A DNA stretch of 64,000 nucleotides from Anaeromicrobium sediminis. Lineage in GTDB: Bacteria; Bacillota; Clostridia; Peptostreptococcales; Thermotaleaceae. The notes beneath the pieces were generated by a model. That model saw only the letters and a program-made list of their open reading frames with translations, was not told the origin of the DNA and did not search any database. Numbering within the stretch: the stretch's first letter is position 1; every line of letters begins with the position of its first letter. Below, in pieces: positions 43,515 to 52,342 of the stretch. Both the position numbers and the translations under genes were made by a program. The DNA is taken from positions 1 to 64,000 of the forward strand of contig NZ_NIBG01000020.1 in assembly GCF_002270055.1 (NCBI RefSeq). Direction: 5' to 3'.

Positions 43515-43976
43515 TTAACTATTAAAAGCAATATTAATCTCAATAGGAATATTGTCAGCCAATACTTCAACACATAAAACTTTGTCCACATTAACTTTTA
43601 TATTAATATCTTTCCCATACATCAATGTGGGAGTTGATATATTTGTATTTATTTTCATATTCTCAAAGTTAATACTAGCATTTGCAGTAAGCATATTAGA
43701 AAGTTCAGAAAGTGCACTTTGTGCCATGTCATCTAATGTTTCAACGGGCATACCCATCATCATTTTTGAAGCAATTGCTTTTGCATTCTCTATGGTCATA
43801 CCATAGATCACATTTCCTTTAACATCTCCTACCATGCCTAGATTAATCATTACACCATCAATTTTAATATTTTTCTCCTTTAAACTGAGTTCTCCTTTTT
43901 TTATGTCACTAAATCCAATCTGCGGCATTACAACCAAAAATGCTTCAACAAATGGATTGATTAATTTTACATCCAT
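43515..43976 (-). CDS. CheX-like chemotaxis phosphatase
   Basis: 153 aa. CheC/CheX fold; the active motif E-x-x-N is in SALSELSNMLTANA (about residues 88-95). The family removes phosphate from CheY-P. Its first bases overlap the end of the upstream response-regulator gene by 10 bp, so the pair is translationally coupled. Confidence 0.87.
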   Translation of the reverse strand: MDVKLINPFVEAFLVVMPQIGFSDIKKGELSLKEKNIKIDGVMINLGMVGDVKGNVIYGMTIENAKAIASKMMMGMPVETLDDMAQSALSELSNMLTANASINFENMKINTNISTPTLMYGKDINIKVNVDKVLCVEVLADNIPIEINIAFNS

Positions 43977-44830
43977 TCTTCATCACCTCTCTTGAATCCT
44001 ACATTTAAATACATATCTCCAAAAGAAGTCTTACCTATCACAGAAGTGGTTTTTAGCATGGATTTTGATATCTTCAAGGACTCTCCATGAAATATTGTAG
44101 GAGGTGCTACACGCAGACCAAGAACTTCATTCTTTCGATTCAATATAGAACAAGCATTTCCAGCAATGATATTTGCAAATTCACTAGCTACAGCTAAGCA
44201 TTCATCTATACTTTTTACTTCTCTTTTCAAAGCAGCTTCTGCTAACTTTTTAGCCGTTTCTTTTGACAAGTCAAGAATCATTCTTCCAGAGCATTTTCCG
44301 ATAATACCTATAACAACAGAAATTCCTCTAGAATTTTCTGTAGCATTTGATTGAATTTCTTCATCATATGTAGGGATAGTTTTTGCCACTCGGTTTAAAT
44401 TATTAGAAAAGCTTTCTTTAAATACGTGAAAGTATATTTCATTTAACTCTAAAAGTACATTTTTACCAGCCATTGCACGTTTTATTGCAGTAGTAATCTC
44501 ATCTGGATCTACTGGTTTTTGAACATATCCTGCCACTTTATTTTCCTTTGCCCTTTTAACAATTTCATCATCTTTCATAGAACTTACAATAACCACTTTT
44601 ATGTTAGCATCTATTTTATGAATTGCTCTTGTACATTCCAAACCATCCGTTCCAGGAATTGTCATGTCCATAGTAACTAAATCTGGTTTTTTTTCTTTCA
44701 CAACCTCTATAGTTTCTTGCAAAGAACTTGCTTCTCCTACCACTTCAAATCCTTTTTCCTCTAACATATCTTTAAGTATACTTATTGAAAAAAAAGAATC
44801 ATCCACAATCACAATTTTTATTTTTTCCAC
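43967..44830 (-). CDS. Response regulator with C-terminal CheX/CheC-like domain
   Basis: 287 aa from GTG 44830, chosen because GGAGG lies 7 nt before it; an ATG 21 bp upstream would put that site in the coding region. Residues 1-120: receiver domain (KIVIVDDSFFSISILKDML, phospho-acceptor Asp in PDLVTMDMTIPGTDG, Lys in AGYVQKPVD). Residues about 150-287: CheC/X-like domain with EFANIIAGNA carrying the E-x-x-N motif. Receiver and phosphatase in one chain may act on its own receiver or on CheY. Confidence 0.87.
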   Translation of the reverse strand: MEKIKIVIVDDSFFSISILKDMLEEKGFEVVGEASSLQETIEVVKEKKPDLVTMDMTIPGTDGLECTRAIHKIDANIKVVIVSSMKDDEIVKRAKENKVAGYVQKPVDPDEITTAIKRAMAGKNVLLELNEIYFHVFKESFSNNLNRVAKTIPTYDEEIQSNATENSRGISVVIGIIGKCSGRMILDLSKETAKKLAEAALKREVKSIDECLAVASEFANIIAGNACSILNRKNEVLGLRVAPPTIFHGESLKISKSMLKTTSVIGKTSFGDMYLNVGFKRGDEEWM

Positions 44831-44884
44831 AATGCTACCTCCATAAGTCATTAAATTTTAAAAAATGTTCTTTATAAATAATAA

Positions 44885-44943
44885 AACTGCTCCACAATAG
44901 AAAATAAACAAAAAATATAACTATCTTCTATTGTAGAGCAGTT
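44885..44943. repeat. Long hairpin upstream of the response-regulator gene
   Basis: 18-nt arms (44885-44902 / 44926-44943; AACTGCTCCACAATAGAA) with one mismatch, 23-nt loop. On the minus strand TTTTATTATTT follows, so it can act as a terminator or attenuator 35 bp before the gene. Confidence 0.6.
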
Positions 44944-45093
44944 AAGGCTCATATAATATCAGATGATTGTCTTTAGCTGCTTTCTACTATTTATTTAATT
45001 TTTTACTATGTTCTTTATCCTAATTAAATTGTAAATTATATATATATTCATGTCAACGAAATTTGTAGAATCGTATGAATCTTTGTAAAAAAA

Positions 45094-45257
45094 GCATACT
45101 CCGTATGCTTCGCTATGGAACCCTATGGTTCCCTTCGACGCAACTGAAGTTGCTGATCACCCTCCTTTAAAGAGGCAGGGGAATTCTTCCCCTACAACCC
45201 CTTATTTTTTTACTTATCCATAATTCTAAAATTTTATAATTTCCTATAACGTAAAAA
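45094..45257. repeat. Dispersed structured element, copy 4
   Basis: Matches copies at 4241, 29801 and 32841. First hairpin GCATAC-TCC-GTATGC, second GGAACC-CTAT-GGTTCC, third GCAACT-GA-AGTTGC, C-rich box (slightly eroded: CCCCTACAACCCC). The last long-range pair is weaker (ACTTA...AACGT). Lies upstream of the response-regulator gene, directly behind the tatD terminator. Confidence 0.85.
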
Positions 45258-45279
45258 ACACCCTCATAAGAGGGTGTTT
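45254..45279 (-). terminator. Terminator of metG-tatD
   Basis: AAACACCCTC-ATAA-GAGGGTGTTT followed on the minus strand by TTTTTTACG, the border of the dispersed element. Confidence 0.85.
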
Positions 45280-45280
45280 C

Positions 45281-46048
45281 CTACTTTATTCCAAAGAACT
45301 TCTTTGCATTTTCACAAGTCTGCTCTGCCACCTGTTCATAAGATATGCCCTTTATTTGAGCTATCTTGTCTGCCACGTATTGAACGTAGGAGGATTCATT
45401 TCTCTTCCCTCTATATGGCATTGGTGTTAGGTATGGTGAGTCTGTTTCTATCATTAAATATTCTAGTGGAATTTGTTCTACTACTTCCACAGTTTTTCTT
45501 GCATTTTTAAAAGTTACTGGTCCTGCTATGGAAATGTAGGCCCCAAGTTTAACATATTGTTTAGCTAGTTCTACACTTCCTGAATAACAATGAAGAAGTA
45601 CACCTGTTTCAAAGGCATTTTCTGCCTTTAGTATATCCATTACGTCTTGATTAGCTTCTCTGTCGTGAATTATTATGGGTAGATTCACTTCTTTAGCTAG
45701 TCTAATCTGTTCTATGAACCATTTTTTTTGTACATCCCTTGGAGAAAAATCATAGTGATAATCAAGGCCAATTTCTCCAATAGCTACTACCTTTTTCTTT
45801 TTGCTAAGACCCTTTAGTAGTGTAATAGTAGTTTCATCCATATCCTTAGCATCATGGGGATGAACTCCCACAGCTGCATAAATCATATCATACTTTTCAG
45901 CCAAGTTTATTGATGCCACAGATGAAGCAAAATCTGCTCCTGGATTTAATATATATTTTACGCCTTCTTCCTTAGCTCTTTTTATTATCTGATCCCTATC
46001 TTTATCAAATCTAGAGTCATTTAAATGGGCATGTGAGTCAAATAACAT
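45281..46048 (-). CDS. tatD: TatD-family metal-dependent DNase/hydrolase
   Basis: 255 aa TIM-barrel amidohydrolase-like nuclease. Metal ligands in LFDSHAHLND, GEIGLDYHYD, IIIHDREANQD, LLHCYSGS and IETDSPYLTP. Proposed 3'-5' exonuclease in DNA repair and turnover; here behind metG (13 bp), as in most Firmicutes. Confidence 0.93.
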   Translation of the reverse strand: MLFDSHAHLNDSRFDKDRDQIIKRAKEEGVKYILNPGADFASSVASINLAEKYDMIYAAVGVHPHDAKDMDETTITLLKGLSKKKKVVAIGEIGLDYHYDFSPRDVQKKWFIEQIRLAKEVNLPIIIHDREANQDVMDILKAENAFETGVLLHCYSGSVELAKQYVKLGAYISIAGPVTFKNARKTVEVVEQIPLEYLMIETDSPYLTPMPYRGKRNESSYVQYVADKIAQIKGISYEQVAEQTCENAKKFFGIK

Positions 46049-46061
46049 AGTGTGCCTCCCT

Positions 46062-48005
46062 TTAACCTACATTAGCTCCATCTTCAATGTCCGCTGTTAC
46101 TAATGTTAATAATTCACCTTTATCTGCAGCTAATATCATACCTTTAGACTCTTCTCCTCTTAGTTTAATAGGCTTTAAGTTAGTTACAACAATAACTTGC
46201 TTTCCTACCATTTCCTCTGGAGTGTAGTACTTAGCTATTCCAGATACGATTTGACGTACTTCTTCTCCTATTTTTACTTGAGAAACTAATAGTCTATCTG
46301 CCTTAGGGTGCTTTTTACACTCTACTACTTTACCTACTTTTAAATCAAGCTTGGCAAAGTCATCTATAGTAATAGGTGCTTTTTCTTCTTTAACTTCTTC
46401 TTTTTTAGGCTCTTCTTTCTTAGGTTCTTCAACTTTGTTTAATTTTTCCAATGCTTCTAGCTCCTTCTTTATGTCTATTCTTGGGAATAATGCTGCTCCC
46501 TTTTCAACTTTAATTCCTACGGTCAGTTTTCCAAATTCATGGGCATCTTCCCAAGTAGTTCCTTGACCTTCTTCTATACCTAGTTGTTTCCAAATATTCT
46601 TAGATGTAGTATGCATAAATGGTAATATTAGAACTGAAACTATTCTAATTGCATCTGCTAAATTATATAATACATTGTCTAATGTTTCCTTGTTAGCTTC
46701 ATCCTTAGCTAATATCCATGGAGTAGTTTCATCAATGTATTTATTACTTCTTCTTACTATTTTCCATATTTCTTCTAATGCATTTGAGTAATCTAGATTA
46801 TCCATTTTTTCTTCTACTAGATTAGCAGCACTTGTAGCAATCTTCTTTAAATCTTCGTCAAACTCTGTAGAAACCTTAGACTCTGGAACTATTCCACCAT
46901 TATACTTTTCAATCATGGCAACAGTTCTACTTACTAAGTTTCCTAAATCATTTGCAAGATCTGAATTAATTCTATTTAATAATACTTCATTAGTGAATAC
47001 TCCATCTTGACCAAAGGAATATTCTCTAAGTAAGAAGTACTTAAGAGCATCTACTCCATATTTATCAGTCAATATAACTGGATCTACTACATTTCCTTTC
47101 GACTTAGACATTTTTCCACCTTCAAGTAATATCCATCCATGTCCAAATACTTTTTTAGGAAGTGGTAAATCTAGGGCCATTAGCATTGCTGGCCAAATAA
47201 TAGTATGGAATCTCACTATTTCCTTACCTACTAACTGTACATCTGCTGGCCAATACTTGTCACAAGCCTCTTTTGCATCTGGATAGCCTAGGGCTGTAAT
47301 ATAGTTAGATAAAGCATCTAACCATACGTATATAACGTGCTTTTCATCGATTGGCACAGGAATACCCCAATCAAAGCTAGTTCTTGAAATACATAAGTCT
47401 TCAAGTCCTGGCTTTATGAAGTTGTTAATCATTTCATTTTTTCTTGAAGCAGGCTCTAAGAACTCTGGATGTTCCTCAAATAGCTTAAGAAGTCTATCTC
47501 CATATTTAGAAAGCTTGAAGAAATATGCTTCTTCCTTAGCTTCTTCTACCTTACGTGCACAATCAGGACAATTTCCATCTACTAGTTGAGCTTCTGTCCA
47601 GAAGGATTCACATGGTGTGCAATATAATCCTTCATATTCACCCTTGTAGATTTCACCTTTATCATAAAGCTTTTTAAATATTTCTTGAACGCGTCTTTCA
47701 TGATAGTCGTCTGTAGTTCTTATAAAGTGATCATAGGAAATCTCCATAGTATTCCATAGTTCCTTAATTCCACCAACGATTTCATCTACGTATTCCTTTG
47801 GTGTAACACCCTTTTCCTTCGCCTTAGTCTCTATTTTTTGTCCATGTTCATCTGTACCAGTTAAAAACATTACATCATATCCTGTAAGTCTCTTAAATCT
47901 AGCCATAGCATCTGCTGCTACAGTAGTATAAGTGTGACCTATATGCAGATTTGAACTTGGATAATAAATTGGCGTAGTAATATAAAAAGTTTCCTTCTTA
48001 GCCAT
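46062..48005 (-). CDS. metG: Methionyl-tRNA synthetase
   Basis: 647 aa class I aminoacyl-tRNA synthetase charging tRNA-Met. HIGH motif in [15 protein letters not shown], zinc knuckle [12 protein letters not shown]...[17 protein letters not shown] motif, anticodon-binding helices and a C-terminal EMAP/Trbp111-like tRNA-binding domain ([20 protein letters not shown]). A Lys/Glu-rich linker of [10 protein letters not shown] type joins the last domain. Expression is under the Met-specific T-box at 48317-48575. Confidence 0.97.
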   Translation of the reverse strand: MAKKETFYITTPIYYPSSNLHIGHTYTTVAADAMARFKRLTGYDVMFLTGTDEHGQKIETKAKEKGVTPKEYVDEIVGGIKELWNTMEISYDHFIRTTDDYHERRVQEIFKKLYDKGEIYKGEYEGLYCTPCESFWTEAQLVDGNCPDCARKVEEAKEEAYFFKLSKYGDRLLKLFEEHPEFLEPASRKNEMINNFIKPGLEDLCISRTSFDWGIPVPIDEKHVIYVWLDALSNYITALGYPDAKEACDKYWPADVQLVGKEIVRFHTIIWPAMLMALDLPLPKKVFGHGWILLEGGKMSKSKGNVVDPVILTDKYGVDALKYFLLREYSFGQDGVFTNEVLLNRINSDLANDLGNLVSRTVAMIEKYNGGIVPESKVSTEFDEDLKKIATSAANLVEEKMDNLDYSNALEEIWKIVRRSNKYIDETTPWILAKDEANKETLDNVLYNLADAIRIVSVLILPFMHTTSKNIWKQLGIEEGQGTTWEDAHEFGKLTVGIKVEKGAALFPRIDIKKELEALEKLNKVEEPKKEEPKKEEVKEEKAPITIDDFAKLDLKVGKVVECKKHPKADRLLVSQVKIGEEVRQIVSGIAKYYTPEEMVGKQVIVVTNLKPIKLRGEESKGMILAADKGELLTLVTADIEDGANVG

Positions 48006-48294
48006 GTGCCTTCCTCCTCTTTTTCTTCTTTCTTTTTATTCTTTTCTCTAGTTTTTTAACTTCATAAAAACCAAATAATGACATAAAAATGTATCCACCC
48101 CAAGTAATATTTAATTTGTTATAATCAGGGGTTTTTATGTACTCTACAATGATTAAGTTAAATTCATAAGGATCTAGTAATATTATTGTGAGCGCCACAG
48201 TCAAATATATGATCGACACAAATATATATCCTCGTAGATATCCATAAATGAATCTTAATAGACTACCTATTCCTTGGGCAAATTTCAAATCCAT
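47998..48294 (-). CDS. Small membrane protein between the T-box and metG
   Basis: About 98 aa, not recognised. Two hydrophobic segments ([20 protein letters not shown] and [15 protein letters not shown]) and a Lys/Arg-rich end ([12 protein letters not shown]). The start is uncertain: ATG 48294 is close to AAAGGTG, TTG 48288 is better spaced; a GTG at 48315 lies in the terminator T run and is rejected. Overlaps metG by 8 bp, so it is the first gene of the methionyl-tRNA synthetase operon. Confidence 0.65.
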   Translation of the reverse strand: MDLKFAQGIGSLLRFIYGYLRGYIFVSIIYLTVALTIILLDPYEFNLIIVEYIKTPDYNKLNITWGGYIFMSLFGFYEVKKLEKRIKRKKKKRRKAHG

Positions 48295-48316
48295 CACCTT
48301 TCCAAAAAATCCCACT

Positions 48317-48575
48317 AAAAAAACCTCGTGCCTACATGTGTAGGGACGAGGTTTGGTTTCGCGTTACCACCCTAATTTTTCATTGCTTCACAACAATAAA
48401 CTCAATAAGTGACATGATCACTTTGCAATATAACGGTTGCTACCGTCATAACCTACTATGATTTCAGTCATGCAGTTTAGGAGCCATCTTCAAAATGGTT
48501 TTTTGTACCAGCTCTCACCTTACCTGGTTCTCTTTAACAAATTCCCAAATTTACTCTTTCCATCATTACCTTTTT
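48317..48575 (-). promoter_or_regulatory. T-box leader, methionine-specific
   Basis: T-box sequence GGGTGGTAACGCG (48360-48372, minus strand) before the terminator AACCTCGT...ACGAGGTT-T7. Stem I shows AGAGAACCAGG...GGTGAGAGCTGGT and, in the specifier position just before GCTC, the codon ATG (48485-48487). It therefore senses uncharged tRNA-Met, in keeping with metG downstream. Confidence 0.92.
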
Positions 48576-48745
48576 AGTTTAATATATTATTTAATTTTTT
48601 ACTTAAAGAACATATTACTTTTTATTAATTTATATTATATATATTAATTTATAAAAATATGTATTTATTGTCAAGATTTTTTAAATATTACTATACATGA
48701 ACTTTCACTTCCATGTACATACTATTTGTGTAGGGAGGTGAGTTA

Positions 48746-48904
48746 ATGCATACAAATTCAAGTATAGGGTGTAATGTAACTGAATGTAAATATCATGCTG
48801 GTAGTAAAAATCTATGTACTTTAGATCACATTGATGTAGTAAAACATACTCAAAAGGCTGACACTGTTGAGTGTACTGATTGTGGTAGTTTCGTAAAATC
48901 TTAA
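48746..48904 (+). CDS. DUF1540 domain protein
   Basis: 52 aa. MHTNSSIGCNVTECKYHAGS ... LCTLDHIDV ... ECTDCGSF has the spaced cysteines of DUF1540, a small likely zinc-binding family widespread in clostridia. RBS GGGAGGTGAG. Single gene, facing trpP. Confidence 0.85.
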   Translation: MHTNSSIGCNVTECKYHAGSKNLCTLDHIDVVKHTQKADTVECTDCGSFVKS

Positions 48905-48983
48905 TTCCCCTAACATTTTAAATGTTTTCATTTCTCAAAAAAGCATATGGCAAAGGATATAAGCCCTTTGTCATATGCCCTTC

Positions 48984-49499
48984 TTATGCCATCTCTATTC
49001 TAGAATGTTTAAGGGCTACCTTTACAGCATTATATACAATTACAGTAGCTATGGTGTTAAAAAATGATGTGGGTAATACTACTCCTAAAAATAATACTTT
49101 AAATGATGCTGGAAGACCTACTATTAAGCTAGCTGAGTATAAAAATACTGTTCCACTTATAATCGTTCCTACCAAACCTATAAATCCAACAAATATTATA
49201 TTTTTTTTATATTTTTCCATTCCCTTTATAATCATATATATTACTAAACAAGTAATAATCTTATCTATTATATTTGGTATTTGCCCTCCAGGGAAAGTAG
49301 TTGTCATGGCCGTTATAAAACCACCTAGTAAAGCCGTCATTAATATATTTTTCATATTAGTATTTACTAGCAAACATACAAATATTACACTAAGCATAAT
49401 ATCAAATTTCATTGCTCCTAATATTCCTGGTATAACTTGATGTAGTATAAATCCTATGGCAATTAGTAATGCCGTTAATATATTTTTTCTTAAATCCAT
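48984..49499 (-). CDS. trpP: Tryptophan transporter TrpP-like membrane protein
   Basis: 171 aa with about five hydrophobic segments; MDLRKNILTALLIAIGFILH and the FPGGQIPNIIDK loop fit the TrpP/YhaG tryptophan-uptake family. The leader carries a T-box whose specifier is TGG (Trp), which strongly supports the substrate. RBS AAAGGAGAGAT. Confidence 0.9.
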   Translation of the reverse strand: MDLRKNILTALLIAIGFILHQVIPGILGAMKFDIMLSVIFVCLLVNTNMKNILMTALLGGFITAMTTTFPGGQIPNIIDKIITCLVIYMIIKGMEKYKKNIIFVGFIGLVGTIISGTVFLYSASLIVGLPASFKVLFLGVVLPTSFFNTIATVIVYNAVKVALKHSRIEMA

Positions 49500-49599
49500 T
49501 TCTAATCTCTCCTTTTATTTTTTCTAAATTTTTATTTTTTATTATCCAGTGAATTTCGTCACTTGTTCATGGCATCCTAATCACCTCCTTTTATGCAAT

Positions 49600-49885
49600 A
49601 AAAAAAGCCCTCCATATGCGTAAACATATAGAGGGCGAATAATTATCTATTATCGCGGTGCCACCTCATTTATCTATTTTTAGGTATAAAAATAGACATC
49701 TCTTTAAGATACGAGAAAATAACTTTCCTGATATCCGATCTCTATAACGGGAGAACCCGGGTTACCTACTCTAACAATAATTTCAGTTCCCACTCATGAG
49801 CCCATTCCAAATTCCCTTAAATATGAACTTCCACCTACCGTTCACTCTCTGAAATCTAAAAAGAAAATGTACTTCTCTCAATCAC
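49600..49885 (-). promoter_or_regulatory. T-box leader, tryptophan-specific
   Basis: T-box GAGGTGGCACCGCG (around 49653-49667, minus strand), terminator GCCCTCTATATG...CATATGGAGGGC-T7 (49600-49635). Stem I with AGAGAGTGAACGG...GGTGGAAGTTCA; the codon just before GCTC is TGG (49802-49804), the same relative position as ATG in the Met leader. Confidence 0.92.
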
Positions 49886-50000
49886 AGTTTTATAATTAAT
49901 GAAAAGATTCACTTTTTGTATCCATTTCTTATAGGACATTATACCTATAGTTAATTTATATGTCAAGTTTATATTTTAAGTCGATGCATTATTACATTTT

Positions 50001-50029
50001 TTGACACAACCTCTATAGTAGAATATTAC
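50001..50029 (+). promoter_or_regulatory. Promoter of the histidine kinase gene
   Basis: TTGACA (50001-50006) - 17 bp - TATTAC (50024-50029), followed by RBS AAAGGGGGGA. Confidence 0.75.
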
Positions 50030-50044
50030 TAAAGGGGGGATATA

Positions 50045-51265
50045 ATGAATAATAAAGATCTTTTATGTAATATATTTGATAACATTCCCATTGGATTAAT
50101 AATTGTCAATGAAGATTTAAAAGTTATTGATGTAAACGATACAGCAATCCGTATTTTTCATTCTGAAAACCCTATTGGAAAAAATGGTGGAGAAGTATTT
50201 AACTGCATGTATACCTCTATAAAAGGTACTTGTGGCCATAATTTGGCATGCAACATATGTGAGATTAGAAAAATTGTAACGGATACTTTCAAATATAGAA
50301 TTCCCATATGCGATTTACATATTTCACCAGATTTAGTTTTTGATAATAAACTAGTAAAACCAATACTGAGATTTAGCACTTCACTAGTCACCCTCCATGA
50401 TCAAGAGTATGTGGTTTTGCGAATAGAAGATTTAACTAACACTAAAGATGATACTTATAAAATGTATATAGATAAAATACGTAATTACGATAAAATTCAA
50501 TCTGAACTTTTTTCGAATATTTCCCATGAGTTAAAAACACCTCTAAATTTATTATTTAGTTCTGTTCAGCTCTTAGAGATGTACTCTAACGAAAATCAAG
50601 GTTCAAATTCTGAGATTCACCATAAGACTTTAAATGTTCTGAAAAAAAATTGTTATAGATTATCTAAGACCATAGATAATCTTTTAGATACTTTTAAAAT
50701 TAGTTTGGGAGAATTGACACTAAAAAAAGAAAGTCTAAATATAGTTGAAGCCATAGAAAAAATTTGTACTACCATGCTTCCTTCAATTGAAAAATTAAAT
50801 CGACAATTTATATTCACTACTAATTTAGAAGAAAAAGTTATTTCCATAGATAAGGACGCCCTAGAAAAAATTATTATTAATTTAATTTCTAATGCAATTA
50901 AATTTACCTGTCCTGATGATACTATCATAGTAAAGCTCTATTGCCGTAAAGACAATATATTTATATTTGTAAAAGATAACGGCAAAGGTATACCAAAGGA
51001 CAAGCATGAAATAATTTTTGAGAAATTTAGCCAGATAAATCCTCTTCTAAATAGGTACCACGAAGGTAGTGGATTAGGTCTTTCCCTAGTTAAGTCTTTA
51101 GTAGATTTGCTAGATGGACATGTATATGTAAAAAGCAAAGTGAATCATGGGTCTACTTTCATAGTGAAACTTTCCATTGATTCTAACCATGAAAATTTTG
51201 ACTACCCTGATTACATACCTAGTATGGACAAAATATGCGCAAGCCTTGCTGATATATATGAATAG
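50045..51265 (+). CDS. PAS-domain sensor histidine kinase with four-cysteine cluster
   Basis: 406 aa, no membrane segment, so cytoplasmic. Residues about 8-130: PAS domain with Cys54, Cys63, Cys69 and Cys72 (FNCMYTSIKGTCGHNLACNI then CEIR), a pattern fit to bind a metal or iron-sulfur cluster. His161 in FSNISHELKTPLNLL is the phosphorylation site. C-terminal ATPase domain with N box NLISNAIKFT, G1 VKDNGKGIPKD and G2 GSGLGLSL. No response regulator is adjacent (orphan). Signal possibly redox or metal. Confidence 0.92.
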   Translation: MNNKDLLCNIFDNIPIGLIIVNEDLKVIDVNDTAIRIFHSENPIGKNGGEVFNCMYTSIKGTCGHNLACNICEIRKIVTDTFKYRIPICDLHISPDLVFDNKLVKPILRFSTSLVTLHDQEYVVLRIEDLTNTKDDTYKMYIDKIRNYDKIQSELFSNISHELKTPLNLLFSSVQLLEMYSNENQGSNSEIHHKTLNVLKKNCYRLSKTIDNLLDTFKISLGELTLKKESLNIVEAIEKICTTMLPSIEKLNRQFIFTTNLEEKVISIDKDALEKIIINLISNAIKFTCPDDTIIVKLYCRKDNIFIFVKDNGKGIPKDKHEIIFEKFSQINPLLNRYHEGSGLGLSLVKSLVDLLDGHVYVKSKVNHGSTFIVKLSIDSNHENFDYPDYIPSMDKICASLADIYE

Positions 51266-51275
51266 TTTATATATA

Positions 51276-51312
51276 AAAAAGCCTAAGATTTAAAAATCTT
51301 AGGCTTTTATTT
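51276..51312. terminator. Bidirectional terminator
   Basis: AAAAAGCCTAAGATTT / AATCTTAGGCTTTT with T runs, shared by the histidine kinase (+) and the ABC permease (-). Confidence 0.88.
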
Positions 51313-51313
51313 A

Positions 51314-52342
51314 TTAATTTTTTGCTCCACTAACATTTATAAAGTGATCAGTAAGTTTATATCCACTACATGCTCCTACTGCATATCCTGTTATCATCCC
51401 TAATTTTCCAAAGGTTAGCATGGCATCAAGCAATAGACCTAATAACAACATGGAACAAATGGTAACTCCATATAATAATACTCTATCTAAAGATTTAAAT
51501 GCTAAAACTTCACCATTTCTATCCATATTAGTATTCTTAAAACACTTATATGCAATGGTACCAAAGCCTATAATATAGACACCTGCACAAATTAATCTAG
51601 TCGTTACATCCCCAGGCAGAGTATCATATGCATCAAATGGGAGTAAATACATGACCATAGAAGTATATTGGGCAAATATACCTATAGGGCTATCTTCAAG
51701 GGGCATACCAATTCCAAATCCCCAAGCATCTAAATTCCCAAATACTAATACTAATAAACCAAGGGGTAATGCCATAAATATAGGTGTTATAACAGATTGA
51801 CTTATGCTATTTCCAGAAACGCTTCCAATTAATACACTAAACATAAAAATCAGTATAGTTATATAAATATTTAACCCTAAAGTTTCTATCATGACGTCAG
51901 GAGTATATATGGCACCTATTTCTTTAATACCAATACTCATGAGTATCATAATTAAACTGTTAATAAGAAATGGTGTTATAATACTTATTAAGCCTACCAA
52001 TATTTTATTAAAATATATCTGTGCCTTTGAATAGGGCATATGCCAAAGTATATCTAATGTTTTCTTTCTCTTTTCTTCTCCTATTAAAATAGCTCCTAGG
52101 GATAATGCCAATACTACATTCATAAATATCTGTAAAAAAGACTCCCTATTTACAGCCCTTTTTATTTCCCACATATTAGAAGTATTCATTCCTTCTGATG
52201 CATATTTTAAATCACCTAAATAAGAAATATTTCTCATGGGCAAATCAATAAATAGTACTACTGTAGCAATTACTATTAACCACATTACTAGTTTCATATC
52301 TTTTTTTACTAGGGTTTTATTATATAATTTTTTTAAATTCAT
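51314..52342 (-). CDS. ABC-2 type transporter permease
   Basis: 342 aa from ATG 52342 (AGGTGA upstream; a GTG 9 bp earlier is part of that site). Six or more hydrophobic segments, with the KKTLDILWHMPYSKAQIYFNK motif common in ABC-2 permeases after helix 2. Overlaps the ATPase gene by 23 bp. Together with the ATPase and GntR repressor this is a YtrABCEF-type export or antibiotic-response system; the substrate is unknown. Confidence 0.88.
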   Translation of the reverse strand: MNLKKLYNKTLVKKDMKLVMWLIVIATVVLFIDLPMRNISYLGDLKYASEGMNTSNMWEIKRAVNRESFLQIFMNVVLALSLGAILIGEEKRKKTLDILWHMPYSKAQIYFNKILVGLISIITPFLINSLIMILMSIGIKEIGAIYTPDVMIETLGLNIYITILIFMFSVLIGSVSGNSISQSVITPIFMALPLGLLVLVFGNLDAWGFGIGMPLEDSPIGIFAQYTSMVMYLLPFDAYDTLPGDVTTRLICAGVYIIGFGTIAYKCFKNTNMDRNGEVLAFKSLDRVLLYGVTICSMLLLGLLLDAMLTFGKLGMITGYAVGACSGYKLTDHFINVSGAKN

